Positions 17,255-26,504 of a stretch of DNA of 64,000 nt are shown piece by piece; within the stretch, counting starts at the first letter, position 1; each line of letters opens with the position of its first letter. The position numbers and the translations under genes were made by a program. The notes beneath the pieces were generated by a model. It saw nothing but the letters and a program-made list of their open reading frames with translations. It was not told the origin of the DNA and ran no database searches. The stretch comes from Clostridioides mangenotii TR (GTDB taxonomy: Bacteria > Bacillota > Clostridia > Peptostreptococcales > Peptostreptococcaceae): positions 25,806-89,805 of the forward strand of contig NZ_AXUS01000015.1 of assembly GCF_000498755.1 (NCBI RefSeq). The letters run 5' to 3'.

Positions 17255-17719
17255 ATGGAAAAAATAGCTAGTTTCGTTGTTGACCACAGATATATAGATC
17301 CCGGTGTATATATCTCTCGTATTGATGGCGATATTACAACATACGATTTAAGAACACGTAAACCAAATACAAATGACTTAATGAGCAATTCTGTAATGCA
17401 TTCAGCTGAACATTTATTTGCTACATTTGTAAGAAATTCTGAATTAAAGGATGATGTAATCTATTTTGGCCCTATGGGATGCCAAACAGGGTACTACTTA
17501 CTTGTAAGAAATGCAAACCATGCTAAAGTAATAAATCTAATAAAAAAAGTGATTGAAGATATTATATCATATCAAGGTGAGATGCCTGGTATGAGCGAAA
17601 TAGAATGTGGTAATTACGCTAATCTCAATGTAGATCTTGCCAAGGAAGATTTAAGAAATTACTATGATAAAATTAAAGACATAACTGAAGAAGATTTAAA
17701 ATATCCAGAAGCTAAATAA
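17255..17719 (+). CDS. luxS: S-ribosylhomocysteine lyase LuxS
   Basis: 154 aa, full length. It cleaves S-ribosylhomocysteine to homocysteine and DPD, the autoinducer-2 precursor, in the activated methyl cycle. The iron/zinc ligands H49 and H53 lie in the HSAEH motif and C118 in IECGNYANLN, with E52 as the catalytic base. FGPMGCQTGYYL is the usual substrate-site segment. Ribosome site AGGAG 8 nt upstream of ATG. It is the only plus-strand gene in a long minus-strand stretch and a single-gene transcript with its own terminator; no pfs or methionine genes are adjacent. Confidence 0.97.
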   Translation: MEKIASFVVDHRYIDPGVYISRIDGDITTYDLRTRKPNTNDLMSNSVMHSAEHLFATFVRNSELKDDVIYFGPMGCQTGYYLLVRNANHAKVINLIKKVIEDIISYQGEMPGMSEIECGNYANLNVDLAKEDLRNYYDKIKDITEEDLKYPEAK

Positions 17720-17762
17720 AATATTCAATATTTTCGGCTTTAATATTTCTACGATCAAAACT

Positions 17763-17792
17763 GAGTATTCTCAATGCAGAGTACTCTTTTTT
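17763..17792 (+). terminator. terminator of luxS
   Basis: GAGTATTCT / AGAGTACTC hairpin (one G-T pair) followed by TTTTTTATTT, 44 nt after the stop. Confidence 0.85.
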
Positions 17793-17882
17793 ATTTATAT
17801 AGTTTTTTCGCATCATACAGAAAACTATTTTAAATACGAAATTTGAGTCAACTATACAACAAACCTTTATTATATAAAAAAA

Positions 17883-17900
17883 GATGGGCGATTGCCCATC
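17883..17900 (-). terminator. terminator of rpsF-ssb-rpsR
   Basis: GATGGGC-gatt-GCCCATC, then seven T on the minus strand, 3 nt after the rpsR stop. Confidence 0.95.
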
Positions 17901-17903
17901 CTC

Positions 17904-18131
17904 TTAGTCTAATGTATATGGTAAAAGAGCTATGTTTCTAGATCTTTTTATTGCTACAGTTAACTCTCTTTGGTGCTTAGCACATGTTCCTGAAATTCTT
18001 CTTGGTAATATTTTACCTCTTTCAGTTATATACTTAGTCAATCTTTGAGAATTTTTGTAATCTATTTTAGCGTTTTTATCAGCACAGAACTGACAAACTC
18101 TTTTTTTCTTACGTCTTTTTTTATTCATCAT
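17904..18131 (-). CDS. rpsR: 30S ribosomal protein S18
   Basis: 75 aa. The basic N-terminal tail is followed by [12 protein letters not shown] and the [12 protein letters not shown] core that binds S6 and 16S rRNA on the platform. A zinc-type cysteine pair (CQFC) is retained. GGAGG 9 nt upstream of ATG. Last gene of rpsF-ssb-rpsR. Confidence 0.98.
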   Translation of the reverse strand: MMNKKRRKKKRVCQFCADKNAKIDYKNSQRLTKYITERGKILPRRISGTCAKHQRELTVAIKRSRNIALLPYTLD

Positions 18132-18180
18132 GACTGGTTTCCTCCTTTTCTATTAAAAATGGTCCATCTAAAACTCTTTT

Positions 18181-18618
18181 TTAGAATGGTATGTCGTCAT
18201 CGTCTATAGCTTGGAAACCTTGAGGATCAAGTCCCTGTGGCTCAAAGCTAGGCTCAAACTTTTGAGAATCATCTCCGAATGAATTCTCAGATTTATTTTT
18301 ATTACTATCTAAAGCTTGTACAGATCTAGTACTTACTTTAGTAAAAGTTCTTTTTTCGCCTGATTGGTTTTGATAATTATCAACCCTTATTGAACCTTGT
18401 AGCGATACTAGTCTTCCCTTAGTAATATAGTTAGCGCAGAATTCTGCAGCTTTTCCCATAACTTCTATAGGTATAAAATCTGTATCTCTAGAACCATCTT
18501 TCTTTACAAAGTCTCTATCTATTGCAATTGTGAAAGTGGCTACTGGTGTTCCTGTTCCTGGGATATATCTCAACTCAGGGTCTCTCGTAAGTCTTCCAAC
18601 TAAGGTCACGTTATTCAT
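18181..18618 (-). CDS. ssb: single-stranded DNA-binding protein
   Basis: 145 aa. OB-fold start MNNVTLVGRLTRDPELRYI, the FIPIEVMGKAAEF strand, a Gln/Asn/Ser-rich flexible tail, and the acidic tip DDDDIPF that docks replication and repair partners. It lies between rpsF and rpsR, the standard primary-SSB location. Confidence 0.98.
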   Translation of the reverse strand: MNNVTLVGRLTRDPELRYIPGTGTPVATFTIAIDRDFVKKDGSRDTDFIPIEVMGKAAEFCANYITKGRLVSLQGSIRVDNYQNQSGEKRTFTKVSTRSVQALDSNKNKSENSFGDDSQKFEPSFEPQGLDPQGFQAIDDDDIPF

Positions 18619-18651
18619 AAAAACACCACCTATTCATAATAAAACTAGCTA

Positions 18652-18930
18652 TTAAGCAACAACTATCATATGTCTTATTACGTTTTCGTTTATCTTTAAG
18701 TTTCTGTCGATTTCTTTAGGAACATCAACACCTGATTTAAAGTTAACTAATACATAGTAACCTTCAGTAAGTTTTTGTATTGGGTAAGCTAATTTCTTAT
18801 TTCCCCAAGTATCAATTTTAACAACTTCACCATCAGTTCCTATAACGTCTTTAACTTTGTTAAGTACAGTCTCTTTTACCTCTTCTTCAGAGTTTGACTT
18901 TACTACATAAATTAATTCATAATCTCTCAC
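18652..18930 (-). CDS. rpsF: 30S ribosomal protein S6
   Basis: 92 aa. Ferredoxin-like fold beginning MRDYELIYVVKS, with WGNKKLAYPIQKLTEGYYVL typical of S6. It forms a heterodimer with S18. GTG start with GGGAGGTG upstream. First gene of the operon and preceded by a likely S6:S18-binding leader. It directly follows the rplL side of the junction at 19-19.5 kb. Confidence 0.97.
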   Translation of the reverse strand: MRDYELIYVVKSNSEEEVKETVLNKVKDVIGTDGEVVKIDTWGNKKLAYPIQKLTEGYYVLVNFKSGVDVPKEIDRNLKINENVIRHMIVVA

Positions 18931-19003
18931 TTATTTCACCTCCCTTTGGACTAACGGCTCTAAAATTTATTTAGAGCAGAGAAATGAGACATATTTAGTC
19001 TCA
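18931..19003 (-). ncRNA. rpsF leader, probable S6:S18-binding autoregulatory RNA
   Basis: Upstream of rpsF the minus strand has two hairpins: TGAGAC/GTCTCA (18985-19003), then GCTCTAAA/TTTAGAGC (18957-18977) followed at once by CCGTTAG and the ribosome site. The known S6:S18 leader motif carries a conserved CCG that mimics the 16S site; CCG beside a hairpin just before the ribosome site fits. Identity is inferred from position and this motif only. Confidence 0.5.
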
Positions 19004-19079
19004 TACCCAACTATTTTACCATTAATTTATTGAGGTGTCAATTATTTTTCATTTTAAACTATCCTTCTATCACATCAAT

Positions 19080-19345
19080 ATAGTATAATTTAAACTAACC
19101 GAATAAATATACTGTCTAATTAAATTATTAATATCTACTAGTATTAAATCGTCCTTGTTACCATTTAAAGCTCTTGCTTCTTCTCTTATGATAGTTGCTG
19201 CTTCATATCTATCTGATCCGCCTAATCTGCTTACTTTACTTACTCAATCATTGGCTAGAGGGATTAACTATACAATCTCTTGGACTACATCCGTAAAAGT
19301 TCCAGGTACATTACATGGAAGTGGTATAATTACTGTATATTAATT
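19080..19345 (-). pseudogene. decayed CWB2-type cell-wall-binding domain gene
   Basis: Minus-strand translation gives NVPGTFTDVVQEIV, stop, LIPLAND, stop, VSKVSRLGGSDRYEAATII, then REEARALNGNKDDLILVD. The GGSDRYEAA core is the hallmark of the cell-wall-binding repeat 2 family (PF04122) used by C. difficile Cwp proteins to anchor to the wall. Two in-frame stops and no start show it is dead. It is the main content of the 577-bp gap 18931-19507, exactly at the rplL/rpsF junction. Confidence 0.65.
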
Positions 19346-19425
19346 TTTAAAGCTAAAATCAATACGACATTGGAGATATAAGAATAAATAATAATCAAAA
19401 ATTTCAAGAAAAATACAAAATTAAA

Positions 19426-19474
19426 AGAGGTTGTCTCAAAACCGATTTTATCAATCAGTTTTGGGACAACCTCT
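19426..19474 (-). terminator. terminator of the rplK-rplL operon
   Basis: AGAGGTTGTCtCAAAAC / GTTTTGgGACAACCTCT, about 16 paired bases, then TTTTAATTTTG on the minus strand. A strong terminator here means transcription stops after rplL; no rpoB follows. Confidence 0.88.
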
Positions 19475-19507
19475 ATATACTGTTTAAGTAAAGTTGTTTA
19501 AGTAAAA

Positions 19508-19873
19508 TTACTTAACTTCTACTTTAGCTCCAGCAGCTTCTAATTTTTCTTTTATTTCATCAGACTCTTCTTTAGTAGCAGCTTCTTTTACTGCTTTAGG
19601 AGCATTGTCAACTAATTCTTTAGCTTCTTTTAATCCTAGTCCAGTTACTTCTCTAACAGCTTTGATAACTCCAACTTTTGAAGCTCCAATTTCTGCTAAT
19701 ATAACATCGAACTCAGTTTGCTCTGCAGCACCAGCAGCAGCACCAGCATCACCAGCTACCATTACTGGAGCAGATGCAGATACACCGAATTTTTCTTCTG
19801 CAGCTTTAACTAATTCATTTAATTCTAAAACTTTCATGTTCTCTATAGCTTCTAATATTTGTTCTATTGTCAT
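19508..19873 (-). CDS. rplL: 50S ribosomal protein L7/L12
   Basis: 121 aa from the ATG after GGAGGTG; the upstream GTG is inside that site. N-terminal dimerisation helices ([12 protein letters not shown]), an Ala-rich hinge ([13 protein letters not shown]), and the C-terminal factor-binding domain with [16 protein letters not shown]. Multiple copies form the stalk that recruits GTPase factors. Last gene of its operon; rpoB, its usual neighbour, is absent. Confidence 0.98.
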   Translation of the reverse strand: MTIEQILEAIENMKVLELNELVKAAEEKFGVSASAPVMVAGDAGAAAGAAEQTEFDVILAEIGASKVGVIKAVREVTGLGLKEAKELVDNAPKAVKEAATKEESDEIKEKLEAAGAKVEVK

Positions 19874-19929
19874 TTTTCGCACCTCCGAAATTATTTTCTT
19901 TTATTTATTCTTTATTTTTTAACTTGCTA

Positions 19930-20433
19930 TTAAGCTTCTTGTTCTTCTGCTTTTTTTGCTATTGCATCTACTAAGTATGCAAAGTTTGAAACTGGAGCTT
20001 TTAAGCTGCCAAGTAATTTTGCGATAAGAACTTCTCTTGATGGTATACTTGCAAGAGCTTCAATTTGAGACTCATTGTAGAATTCACCTTCAACAACACC
20101 CATTTTTAATTCCAATTTAGGATGGTTATCTATAAAGTTTTTTAATATTCTAGCTGGAGCAACTGGATCTTCATATCCAAATGCTATTGCATTAGCACCA
20201 ACTAATAATTCATCATTAAACTCATTTATTCCAACTTCTTGTGCTGCTCTTCTTACTAAAGTATTTTTGTATACTTTGTAGTCTATACCAGCTTCTCTCA
20301 TTTGCTTTCTAAGCTCAGTTACCTCTTCAACTGTTAACCCTCTGTAGTCAACAACTATTGTAGATGTAGCTTTGTTAAGTTTTTCAACTATCTCAGCTAC
20401 AACACCTGATTTAACTTCTATAGCTTTATTCAT
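19930..20433 (-). CDS. rplJ: 50S ribosomal protein L10
   Basis: 167 aa from the ATG 9 nt after AAAGGAGGTG; the longer upstream frame lacks a ribosome site. [21 protein letters not shown] is the rRNA-binding region, and the C-terminal helix carries L12 dimers. Translation is probably autoregulated through the leader RNA just upstream. Confidence 0.97.
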   Translation of the reverse strand: MNKAIEVKSGVVAEIVEKLNKATSTIVVDYRGLTVEEVTELRKQMREAGIDYKVYKNTLVRRAAQEVGINEFNDELLVGANAIAFGYEDPVAPARILKNFIDNHPKLELKMGVVEGEFYNESQIEALASIPSREVLIAKLLGSLKAPVSNFAYLVDAIAKKAEEQEA

Positions 20434-20469
20434 ATAAACGTGCACCTCCTTTATCAATTTGAGACTAGT

Positions 20470-20605
20470 TTTCACCGTAAAACCGAAAAAGCTTTTGTTG
20501 TCATTGTAGACACCAAAAGCTTTAGCATAATAATTTATCTAAAAACCTCGGTGGGAAATTAAGCTAATGCACCCACTGTCTACGGTAAATCTATTCTATA
20601 TTTGA
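20470..20605 (-). ncRNA. L10 leader RNA (rplJL autoregulation)
   Basis: Between rplA and rplJ the minus strand reads GTAGACAGTGGGTGCATTAG, then CTTAATTTCCCACCGAGG, with the GTGGG/CCCAC pairing and kink-turn-like context of the conserved L10 leader. After it comes AAAGCTTTTG / CAACAAAAGCTTT followed by TTCGGTTTT. L10(L12)4 binding to this element represses rplJ-rplL. Confidence 0.8.
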
Positions 20606-20653
20606 TTGACAAATATTATATTAACACTTTTGACAAGCGTCGTCAAGCATTAA

Positions 20654-21352
20654 TTACTCTGCTGATTTAGTAGTATTTACCTTTACTCCAGGTCCCATTG
20701 TAGAAGTTACTGTAACACTTCTTAAATATTGACCTTTTGCAGCTGATGGCTTAGCTTTTACTATTGCATCCATAAGAGCAGCATAGTTTTCTTTTAATTT
20801 TTCTCCACCAAATGATACTTTTCCTATTGGAACGTGTATTATGTTAGTTTTGTCTAATCTGTATTCAACTTTACCAGCTTTTATTTCATCTATAGCTTTA
20901 GCTACATCAAATGTAACAGTTCCTGATTTAGGGTTTGGCATTAAACCTTTTGGTCCAAGTACTCTACCTAATCTACCAACTACACCCATCATGTCTGGAG
21001 TAGCAACAACTATATCAAAATCAAACCAACCTTCACCTTGTATTTTTTGAACTAATTCTTCAGCTCCTACAAAGTCTGCTCCAGCTTCTTGAGCTTCTTT
21101 AGCTTTTTCACCTTTAGCAAAAACTAAAACTTTTTTAGTTTTACCAGTACCGTGTGGAAGCACAACAGCACCTCTTACTTGTTGGTCTGCGTGTCTTGAG
21201 TCAACACCTAATTTAATATGAGCTTCAACAGTCTCATCAAATTTAGCTCCTGCTATATCAGTAACTAAAGTTAACGCTTCTGAAGCATCATAGAATTTTT
21301 GTCTATCTACTTTTTCTAAAGCTCCTGAATATCTTTTACCTTTTTTTGCCAT
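20654..21352 (-). CDS. rplA: 50S ribosomal protein L1
   Basis: 232 aa from ATG at MAKKGKRY, placed by AAGGAGG 8 nt upstream; the apparent 16-residue extension has no such site. [16 protein letters not shown] and [10 protein letters not shown] segments are typical of L1. It binds the mobile L1 stalk and the mRNA of its own operon. Follows rplK. Confidence 0.97.
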   Translation of the reverse strand: MAKKGKRYSGALEKVDRQKFYDASEALTLVTDIAGAKFDETVEAHIKLGVDSRHADQQVRGAVVLPHGTGKTKKVLVFAKGEKAKEAQEAGADFVGAEELVQKIQGEGWFDFDIVVATPDMMGVVGRLGRVLGPKGLMPNPKSGTVTFDVAKAIDEIKAGKVEYRLDKTNIIHVPIGKVSFGGEKLKENYAALMDAIVKAKPSAAKGQYLRSVTVTSTMGPGVKVNTTKSAE

Positions 21353-21448
21353 TTTATTTTCCTCCTTGTGGTTAATATTCGGTTTTTTAAAACCTCCCAC
21401 TGATTTAAAGCGAAATCTTTAATATTAATTATATAATATCATTTAATA

Positions 21449-21874
21449 TTAGTCTATTACTTCAACACCCATGCTTCTAGCAGTTCCAGCAACCATTCTC
21501 ATAGCAGCTTCTACTGATGCAGCATTTAAGTCAGGCATTTTTAACTCAGCAATCTCTTTAAGTTGAGCTTGAGTTATTTTAGCAACTTTCTTCTTGTTTG
21601 GTTCCCCAGATGCAGTTTTTAAGTTTAATGCTTTCTTTATTAGCACTGCTGCTGGTGGAGTTTTTGTTATAAAACTGAATGATCTATCTTGATACACAGT
21701 TATAACAACTGGTATTATCATACCAGCTTGATCTGCAGTTTTAGCATTGAATTCCTTTGTGAATCCCATTATATTAACACCATGTTGCCCTAATGCTGGT
21801 CCAACTGGTGGTGCTGGTGTAGCCTTTCCTGCAGGTATTTGTAATTTAATTTGACCTATAACTTTTTTAGCCAT
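21449..21874 (-). CDS. rplK: 50S ribosomal protein L11
   Basis: 141 aa, standard. It starts [20 protein letters not shown] with the [15 protein letters not shown] loop, and the C-terminal rRNA-binding domain ends in [10 protein letters not shown]. Forms the GTPase-associated centre base and is needed for RelA-type stringent sensing. It sits between nusG and rplA. Confidence 0.98.
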   Translation of the reverse strand: MAKKVIGQIKLQIPAGKATPAPPVGPALGQHGVNIMGFTKEFNAKTADQAGMIIPVVITVYQDRSFSFITKTPPAAVLIKKALNLKTASGEPNKKKVAKITQAQLKEIAELKMPDLNAASVEAAMRMVAGTARSMGVEVID

Positions 21875-21913
21875 TTTAGCGCACCTCCTCTAAATCTCTC
21901 TATAAAATAAGTA

Positions 21914-22456
21914 TTAGATTTTCTCTATACCTTCAACATCCATTGTAAATGGTGTTTGCTTACCAAATGCATTAATAGATACTTTAACTTCTTTTTTCTC
22001 TATATTAATGTCTTCAACATTTCCAATTTGTCCCTTAAAAGGCCCTGAGGCAATTCTTATTGTATCTCCAATTTCTAAATCAATCTCTCCATCCACTATC
22101 TTAGGAGTATTGATATCTATTCCCATTGATCTAACCTCTTCCTCACTTAGCGGAACTGGCTTAGATCCTGGACCAACGAATCCAGTAACACCTTTTGTAT
22201 TTCTAACAACATACCATGATTCATCAGTTATTACCATTTTGACTAATACATAGCTCGGGTATACTTTACGTTGTCTAATTTTTTCTTTTCCAGTTTTTGT
22301 AGTTTCAACTACATCTTCAGTGGGAACAACTACTTGTGTGATGCAATCTTCCATTCCCCTTGTCTTAACAGCCTTTTCGATAGTTGCTTTGACTTTGTTT
22401 TCATGTCCCGAATAAGTATGAACTACATACCAACTTTCTTTTTGTAACTCTGACAT
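21914..22456 (-). CDS. nusG: transcription elongation/termination factor NusG
   Basis: 180 aa. Start at MSELQKESWYVVHTYSGHE; the upstream GTG lies inside the GAGGTGG ribosome site. NGN domain followed by a C-terminal KOW domain (GDTIRIASGPFKGQIGNVED). Binds RNA polymerase and couples to ribosomes or Rho. Between secE and rplK as usual. Confidence 0.98.
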   Translation of the reverse strand: MSELQKESWYVVHTYSGHENKVKATIEKAVKTRGMEDCITQVVVPTEDVVETTKTGKEKIRQRKVYPSYVLVKMVITDESWYVVRNTKGVTGFVGPGSKPVPLSEEEVRSMGIDINTPKIVDGEIDLEIGDTIRIASGPFKGQIGNVEDINIEKKEVKVSINAFGKQTPFTMDVEGIEKI

Positions 22457-22475
22457 TTTGTCCACCTCTTTTCGA

Positions 22476-22682
22476 CTATTTTACTATAAGTGATAGAAGC
22501 CATGATAAACCAGTATCTAGCCCCCAAACTATAATAGTAAATGAAACAACTACAGCTAAAACTATCCCAGTGTTTTTAAATAATTCTTTTCCTGTAGGCC
22601 ATGTAACTCTTTTAAGTTCTTGACGGGTTTCTTTTAGATATCTAAACAAACTGAATCTTTTCTTTTTTATTTCTTCAGTCAC
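22476..22682 (-). CDS. secE: preprotein translocase subunit SecE
   Basis: 68 aa with one C-terminal membrane span (about residues 38-60) after the conserved amphipathic helix YLKETRQELKRVTWPTGKEL. It clamps SecY. Short form typical of Firmicutes. Between rpmG and nusG. Confidence 0.97.
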   Translation of the reverse strand: MTEEIKKKRFSLFRYLKETRQELKRVTWPTGKELFKNTGIVLAVVVSFTIIVWGLDTGLSWLLSLIVK

Positions 22683-22707
22683 TCCAAACTCACATCCTTA
22701 TAAAAAC

Positions 22708-22857
22708 CTATTTTGTTTCCTTATGAGCTGTATGTTTTTTGCAGAATCTACAATATTTTTGTAGCTCTATTCTGTCTGGGTTATTTTTCTTGTTTTTAGT
22801 AGTGTTATAGTTTCTTTGCTTACACTCTGAACACGCTAATGTTATCTTAACTCTCAT
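22708..22857 (-). CDS. rpmG: 50S ribosomal protein L33 (zinc-binding form)
   Basis: 49 aa from ATG at [12 protein letters not shown], with GGAGGTG upstream; the longer frame upstream is not preceded by a ribosome site. Two CxxC pairs (CSEC and CRFC) mark the zinc-containing form. First gene of rpmG-secE-nusG. Confidence 0.96.
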   Translation of the reverse strand: MRVKITLACSECKQRNYNTTKNKKNNPDRIELQKYCRFCKKHTAHKETK

Positions 22858-23030
22858 GACACACCTCCACTTTGTTATACAATAGTATATATATATTGAA
22901 TATAATATCCTCAAACTACGCATTTAAAAAAACACACAATTCAAGATATTATTACCTTCCATAATCATTACCTTGTATAAGTTACCACATTTTTATATGA
23001 AAGTCAACAGAAATTAAAGCTCAATATTAA

Positions 23031-23056
23031 AAAAAGAGGAGTTAAAACTCCTCTTT
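23031..23056 (-). terminator. terminator of tuf
   Basis: AAAGAGGAGTT / AACTCCTCTTT hairpin followed by TTTTTTAATATTG on the minus strand, about 155 bp after tuf. Confidence 0.85.
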
Positions 23057-23211
23057 GAATATTTTTTGTTATAATCTGGAAAGTCTGTTATCACTGGATA
23101 TCAGAGCATTTAAACAACGACTCTATTCTTAATATTTAAAAACCCAGTTGCCTTATTATCTGATTAGCATATTGGCTTATAAATAGTCAATAGTACACTA
23201 TTACTAAATTA

Positions 23212-24405
23212 TTATTCTAGTATAGAAACAACAACTCCTGAAGCAACAGTTCTTCCACCTTCTCTTATCGCGAATCTTTGTCCTTCTTCTACCGCGATTG
23301 AGTTGATTAAGTCTACTTCCATTGTTACGTTATCTCCTGGCATAACCATCTCTATTCCATCTGGTAATTTGCAAGCACCTGTTACATCTGTTGTTCTTAG
23401 GTAAAATTGCGGTCTGTATCCATCAAAGAATGGAGTATGTCTTCCACCCTCTTCTTTTTTAAGAACGTATACTTCTGCAGTAAACTTAGTGTGAGCTTTC
23501 ACAGAACCAGTTTTACAAAGAACTTGCCCTCTTTCTATCTCATCTCTTTGGATTCCTCTTAAAAGAGCTCCTATGTTATCTCCAGCTTGAGCTTGGTCTA
23601 GTAATTTTCTAAACATCTCTACTCCAGTTACAACTAACTTTCTTGGAGCTTCTGAAAGACCTACTAAATCTACTTCATCTTGAACTTTAAGTATTCCTCT
23701 TTCAACTCTACCTGTAGCAACTGTACCTCTACCTGTTATAGAGAATACATCCTCAACTGGCATTAAAAAGTCTTTATCTATATCTCTTTCAGGAGCTGGT
23801 ATATACTCATCTATTTGTTCAAATAATTCAATTATTCTGTCTCCCCATGCGCTTGAAGTGTCTTCTAAAGCCATTAGAGCAGAACCTTTAACTATTGGAG
23901 TATCGTCTCCTGGGAAGTCGTATTCAGTTAATAAGTCTCTAACTTCCATTTCAACTAACTCAAGCAACTCTTCATCATCTACCATGTCGCATTTGTTTAA
24001 GAATACAACGATGTATGGTACACCAACTTGTCTTGAAAGTACTATATGCTCTCTTGTTTGAGGCATTGGACCGTCTGTTGCAGAAACAACTAGTATAGCA
24101 CCATCCATTTGAGCTGCTCCTGTGATCATGTTTTTAACATAGTCAGCATGTCCTGGGCAGTCAACGTGAGCGTAGTGTCTGTTCGGTGTTTCGTACTCAA
24201 CGTGAGTTGTAGATATAGTGATACCTCTTTCTCTTTCCTCTGGAGCCTTGTCTATATTCGCAAAGTCTACTGCTTCTCCTAAGTTGTATCTATCATGTAG
24301 TGTTTTAGTGATAGCTGCAGTTAAAGTAGTTTTACCATGGTCAACATGACCTATAGTTCCTATATTAACATGGGGCTTAGTTCTTTCGTATTTAGATTTA
24401 GCCAT
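23212..24405 (-). CDS. tuf: elongation factor Tu
   Basis: 397 aa. GTP-binding motifs [18 protein letters not shown] and NKCDMVDD, then the two beta-barrel domains, ending [16 protein letters not shown]. Delivers aminoacyl-tRNA to the ribosome. Here it lies between sigH and rpmG rather than with rpsL-fusA, the second-locus arrangement seen in many clostridia. Monocistronic by its gaps and terminator. Confidence 0.98.
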   Translation of the reverse strand: MAKSKYERTKPHVNIGTIGHVDHGKTTLTAAITKTLHDRYNLGEAVDFANIDKAPEERERGITISTTHVEYETPNRHYAHVDCPGHADYVKNMITGAAQMDGAILVVSATDGPMPQTREHIVLSRQVGVPYIVVFLNKCDMVDDEELLELVEMEVRDLLTEYDFPGDDTPIVKGSALMALEDTSSAWGDRIIELFEQIDEYIPAPERDIDKDFLMPVEDVFSITGRGTVATGRVERGILKVQDEVDLVGLSEAPRKLVVTGVEMFRKLLDQAQAGDNIGALLRGIQRDEIERGQVLCKTGSVKAHTKFTAEVYVLKKEEGGRHTPFFDGYRPQFYLRTTDVTGACKLPDGIEMVMPGDNVTMEVDLINSIAVEEGQRFAIREGGRTVASGVVVSILE

Positions 24406-24477
24406 TTTACTTTCCTCCCTATTATATTTGATATATTTAAAAACTTTATTTTAGTCCTTATGGTAAATATTCTACTA

Positions 24478-25125
24478 TTAATCATTATTGTTTTCAAGAT
24501 GTTTTTCCAATTTTCTCTTTACCCTCTGAAGGGCGTTGTCAATCGATTTCACATCCCTATCGAGTCTATCCGCGATATACTGATACGATTTTCCATTTAG
24601 ATATAATTCTAGTACTTTTTGCTCTAATTCGCTCAGTAATTCATTCATTTTTGATTCTATATTTTTTATTTCTTCTTTACTAATAATAAGTTCTTCGGGA
24701 TCAGTCACCATACTAGTGGTTATTATATCCAAAAGCGTACGGTCTGACTCCTCATCGTAAATTGGTTTGTTTAGTGATATGTACGAATTCAAAGGTATAT
24801 GTTTCTGTCTTGTGGCTGTTTTAATCGCAGTGATGATCTGTCTAGTTATACAAATGTCGGCAAAACACTTAAAGGAATTTGTCTTTGTTCCATCAAAATC
24901 TCTGATAGCTTTGTAAAGACCTATCATTCCTTCCTGTATAATATCTTCTTTATCGGCACCGATTAAAAAATAAGACTTTGCTTTAGCCTTTACAAAATTC
25001 TTGTACTTAGAAATAAGGTACTCTAGTGCGATCTTGTCTCCTCCACTCGCTTTTATGACCAAGTTGTAATCATCAATCTGTGAAGCACTCATTTCTTCAA
25101 AACTTTTTTCTTTTGCTACTAACAT
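24478..25125 (-). CDS. sigH: RNA polymerase sigma-H factor (Spo0H-type)
   Basis: 215 aa from ATG at MLVAKEKSFEEM, with GGGAG 8 nt upstream. Sigma-70 region 2 (IQEGMIGLYKAIRDFD, NSFKCFADICITRQI) and region 4 (GKSYQYIADRLDRDVKSIDN) are present. In Bacillus and clostridia SigH runs the transition to stationary phase and early sporulation. It follows yacP and rlmB and precedes tuf, the conserved sigH location. Confidence 0.93.
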   Translation of the reverse strand: MLVAKEKSFEEMSASQIDDYNLVIKASGGDKIALEYLISKYKNFVKAKAKSYFLIGADKEDIIQEGMIGLYKAIRDFDGTKTNSFKCFADICITRQIITAIKTATRQKHIPLNSYISLNKPIYDEESDRTLLDIITTSMVTDPEELIISKEEIKNIESKMNELLSELEQKVLELYLNGKSYQYIADRLDRDVKSIDNALQRVKRKLEKHLENNND

Positions 25126-25195
25126 GTATATCTCCCCCATATAAAAACAAAATAAACAATCATAGCTATATTATAGTCTAAAGAATCCAGTAATT

Positions 25196-25735
25196 TCAAC
25201 GCTTTTTACGAATGTTCTCAAGTTTCGACAATATTTCCTTATCTAACCTTTCATCCAATCTATTTCGATCAATTTTTTTACCAAATACAACATTTTTTTC
25301 TCTAATTTTCACTTTAGAATTGTCAATATCGAGCCTTAATTCTCGGGCGGAAACTCTAGCTGCTCCCTTACCCAAAATAATTTGTTGCTCTGCGTAATCA
25401 TTTGTTACTACTTTTACATCATCATACTCAGATAGCGTAGTGATAAATTTCTCAATATAGCTATCTGCAGTTTGATGTTCTTTTGTATAAACCACTGTTA
25501 TATGTTCTCGTTTTTCTACTTTTTCACGAGAATTCTTTACGTTGTAAGCATCAAATACTATTATTGCCTTGTATCCACTAAATTCTGCATACTCAATAAC
25601 TTCATCTATAAGCTTCTCTCTAGAGTCTTCTAGATCTTCTCTTGCCAACGCTCTTAAATCTTCCCATGCGTTAATAATATTGTAACCATCTATTATTAAA
25701 TACTGGGTTTTCTTTCTCAGTGTTCTATTTGCCAA
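25196..25735 (-). CDS. NYN-domain ribonuclease, YacP/Rae1-like
   Basis: 179 aa. The PIN-like NYN domain shows YLIIDGYNIINAW, IIVFDAYNVK and TADSYIEKF with the acidic residues of the active site. B. subtilis YacP (Rae1) is a ribosome-associated endoribonuclease that enters the A site. It overlaps the 3' end of rlmB by 11 bp and precedes sigH. Confidence 0.88.
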   Translation of the reverse strand: MANRTLRKKTQYLIIDGYNIINAWEDLRALAREDLEDSREKLIDEVIEYAEFSGYKAIIVFDAYNVKNSREKVEKREHITVVYTKEHQTADSYIEKFITTLSEYDDVKVVTNDYAEQQIILGKGAARVSARELRLDIDNSKVKIREKNVVFGKKIDRNRLDERLDKEILSKLENIRKKR

Positions 25736-26456
25736 TTCTTTGCTTTAGCACCTCGTAAAGGACAATACTTCCTGCTACCGAAGCATTCAGAGATGTAACA
25801 TTTCCTACCATCGGCATTTTAACTTTAAAATCGCAGTTTTCCTTTACTAGCCTAGATATACCATAGCCCTCACTACCAATAACTAGCCCTAAAGGTCCTT
25901 TCATATTTTGTTCGTAGAAAACATCTCCATCCATATCGACAGCTGCAATCCACAGACCTTCATCTTTAAGCTTTTTAATAGTGTTAACTATATTGGTTAC
26001 TTTACAAACTGGCACGTATTCAATGGCTCCAGCAGAAGCTTTTATAACCACTGGAGTGATATGAACTGATCTTCTCTTTGGTATAATAACTCCATGTGCG
26101 CCAACTGCGTCGGCTGTTCTTATTATAGATCCTAAGTTATGTGGATCGTTTATTTCATCTAATATTATAAAGAACGGATCTTCATCCTTTGATTTAACAT
26201 CTTGTAAAACTTCATCTAAATCAGCGTACTTGTACTCGCTTACCTGAGCTATAACACCTTGGTGTGCATGACTCTCACCTATTTCATCTAGCTTTTGTTT
26301 TTCTACATATTGAATTACTAAATTCTTTTCTTTCGCCATACCAATTATTTTTTTGATAGACCCCTCTTTTGCTGAATTCGCTATCATTATTTTATCTATT
26401 TCCCTATTATTTTTTATTGCCTCAATAACGGGATTTCTACCTTCAACAAATGCCAA
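25725..26456 (-). CDS. rlmB: 23S rRNA 2'-O-methyltransferase RlmB (TrmH family)
   Basis: About 243 aa. TTG at 26456 is preferred because AGGAGG is 7 nt upstream; the GTG at 26465 falls in that site. An N-terminal substrate-binding domain (EGRNPVIEAIKNN) precedes the SPOUT knot with DPHNLGSIIRTADAVGA, IGSEGYGIS and NASVAGSIVLYE. Methylates G2251 of 23S rRNA in E. coli. Leads rlmB-yacP-sigH. Confidence 0.9.
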   Translation of the reverse strand: MAFVEGRNPVIEAIKNNREIDKIMIANSAKEGSIKKIIGMAKEKNLVIQYVEKQKLDEIGESHAHQGVIAQVSEYKYADLDEVLQDVKSKDEDPFFIILDEINDPHNLGSIIRTADAVGAHGVIIPKRRSVHITPVVIKASAGAIEYVPVCKVTNIVNTIKKLKDEGLWIAAVDMDGDVFYEQNMKGPLGLVIGSEGYGISRLVKENCDFKVKMPMVGNVTSLNASVAGSIVLYEVLKQRIGK

Positions 26457-26504
26457 AAGCTTCACCTCCTATTTTTAATTACTAGTATCGAAACTATTTA
26501 TATT

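Noticed and set aside
19155..19343. Plus-strand ORF of 62 aa ending GTLHGSGIITVY
   Set aside because: No ribosome site; the opposite strand shows a CWB2 relic that accounts for the open frame.
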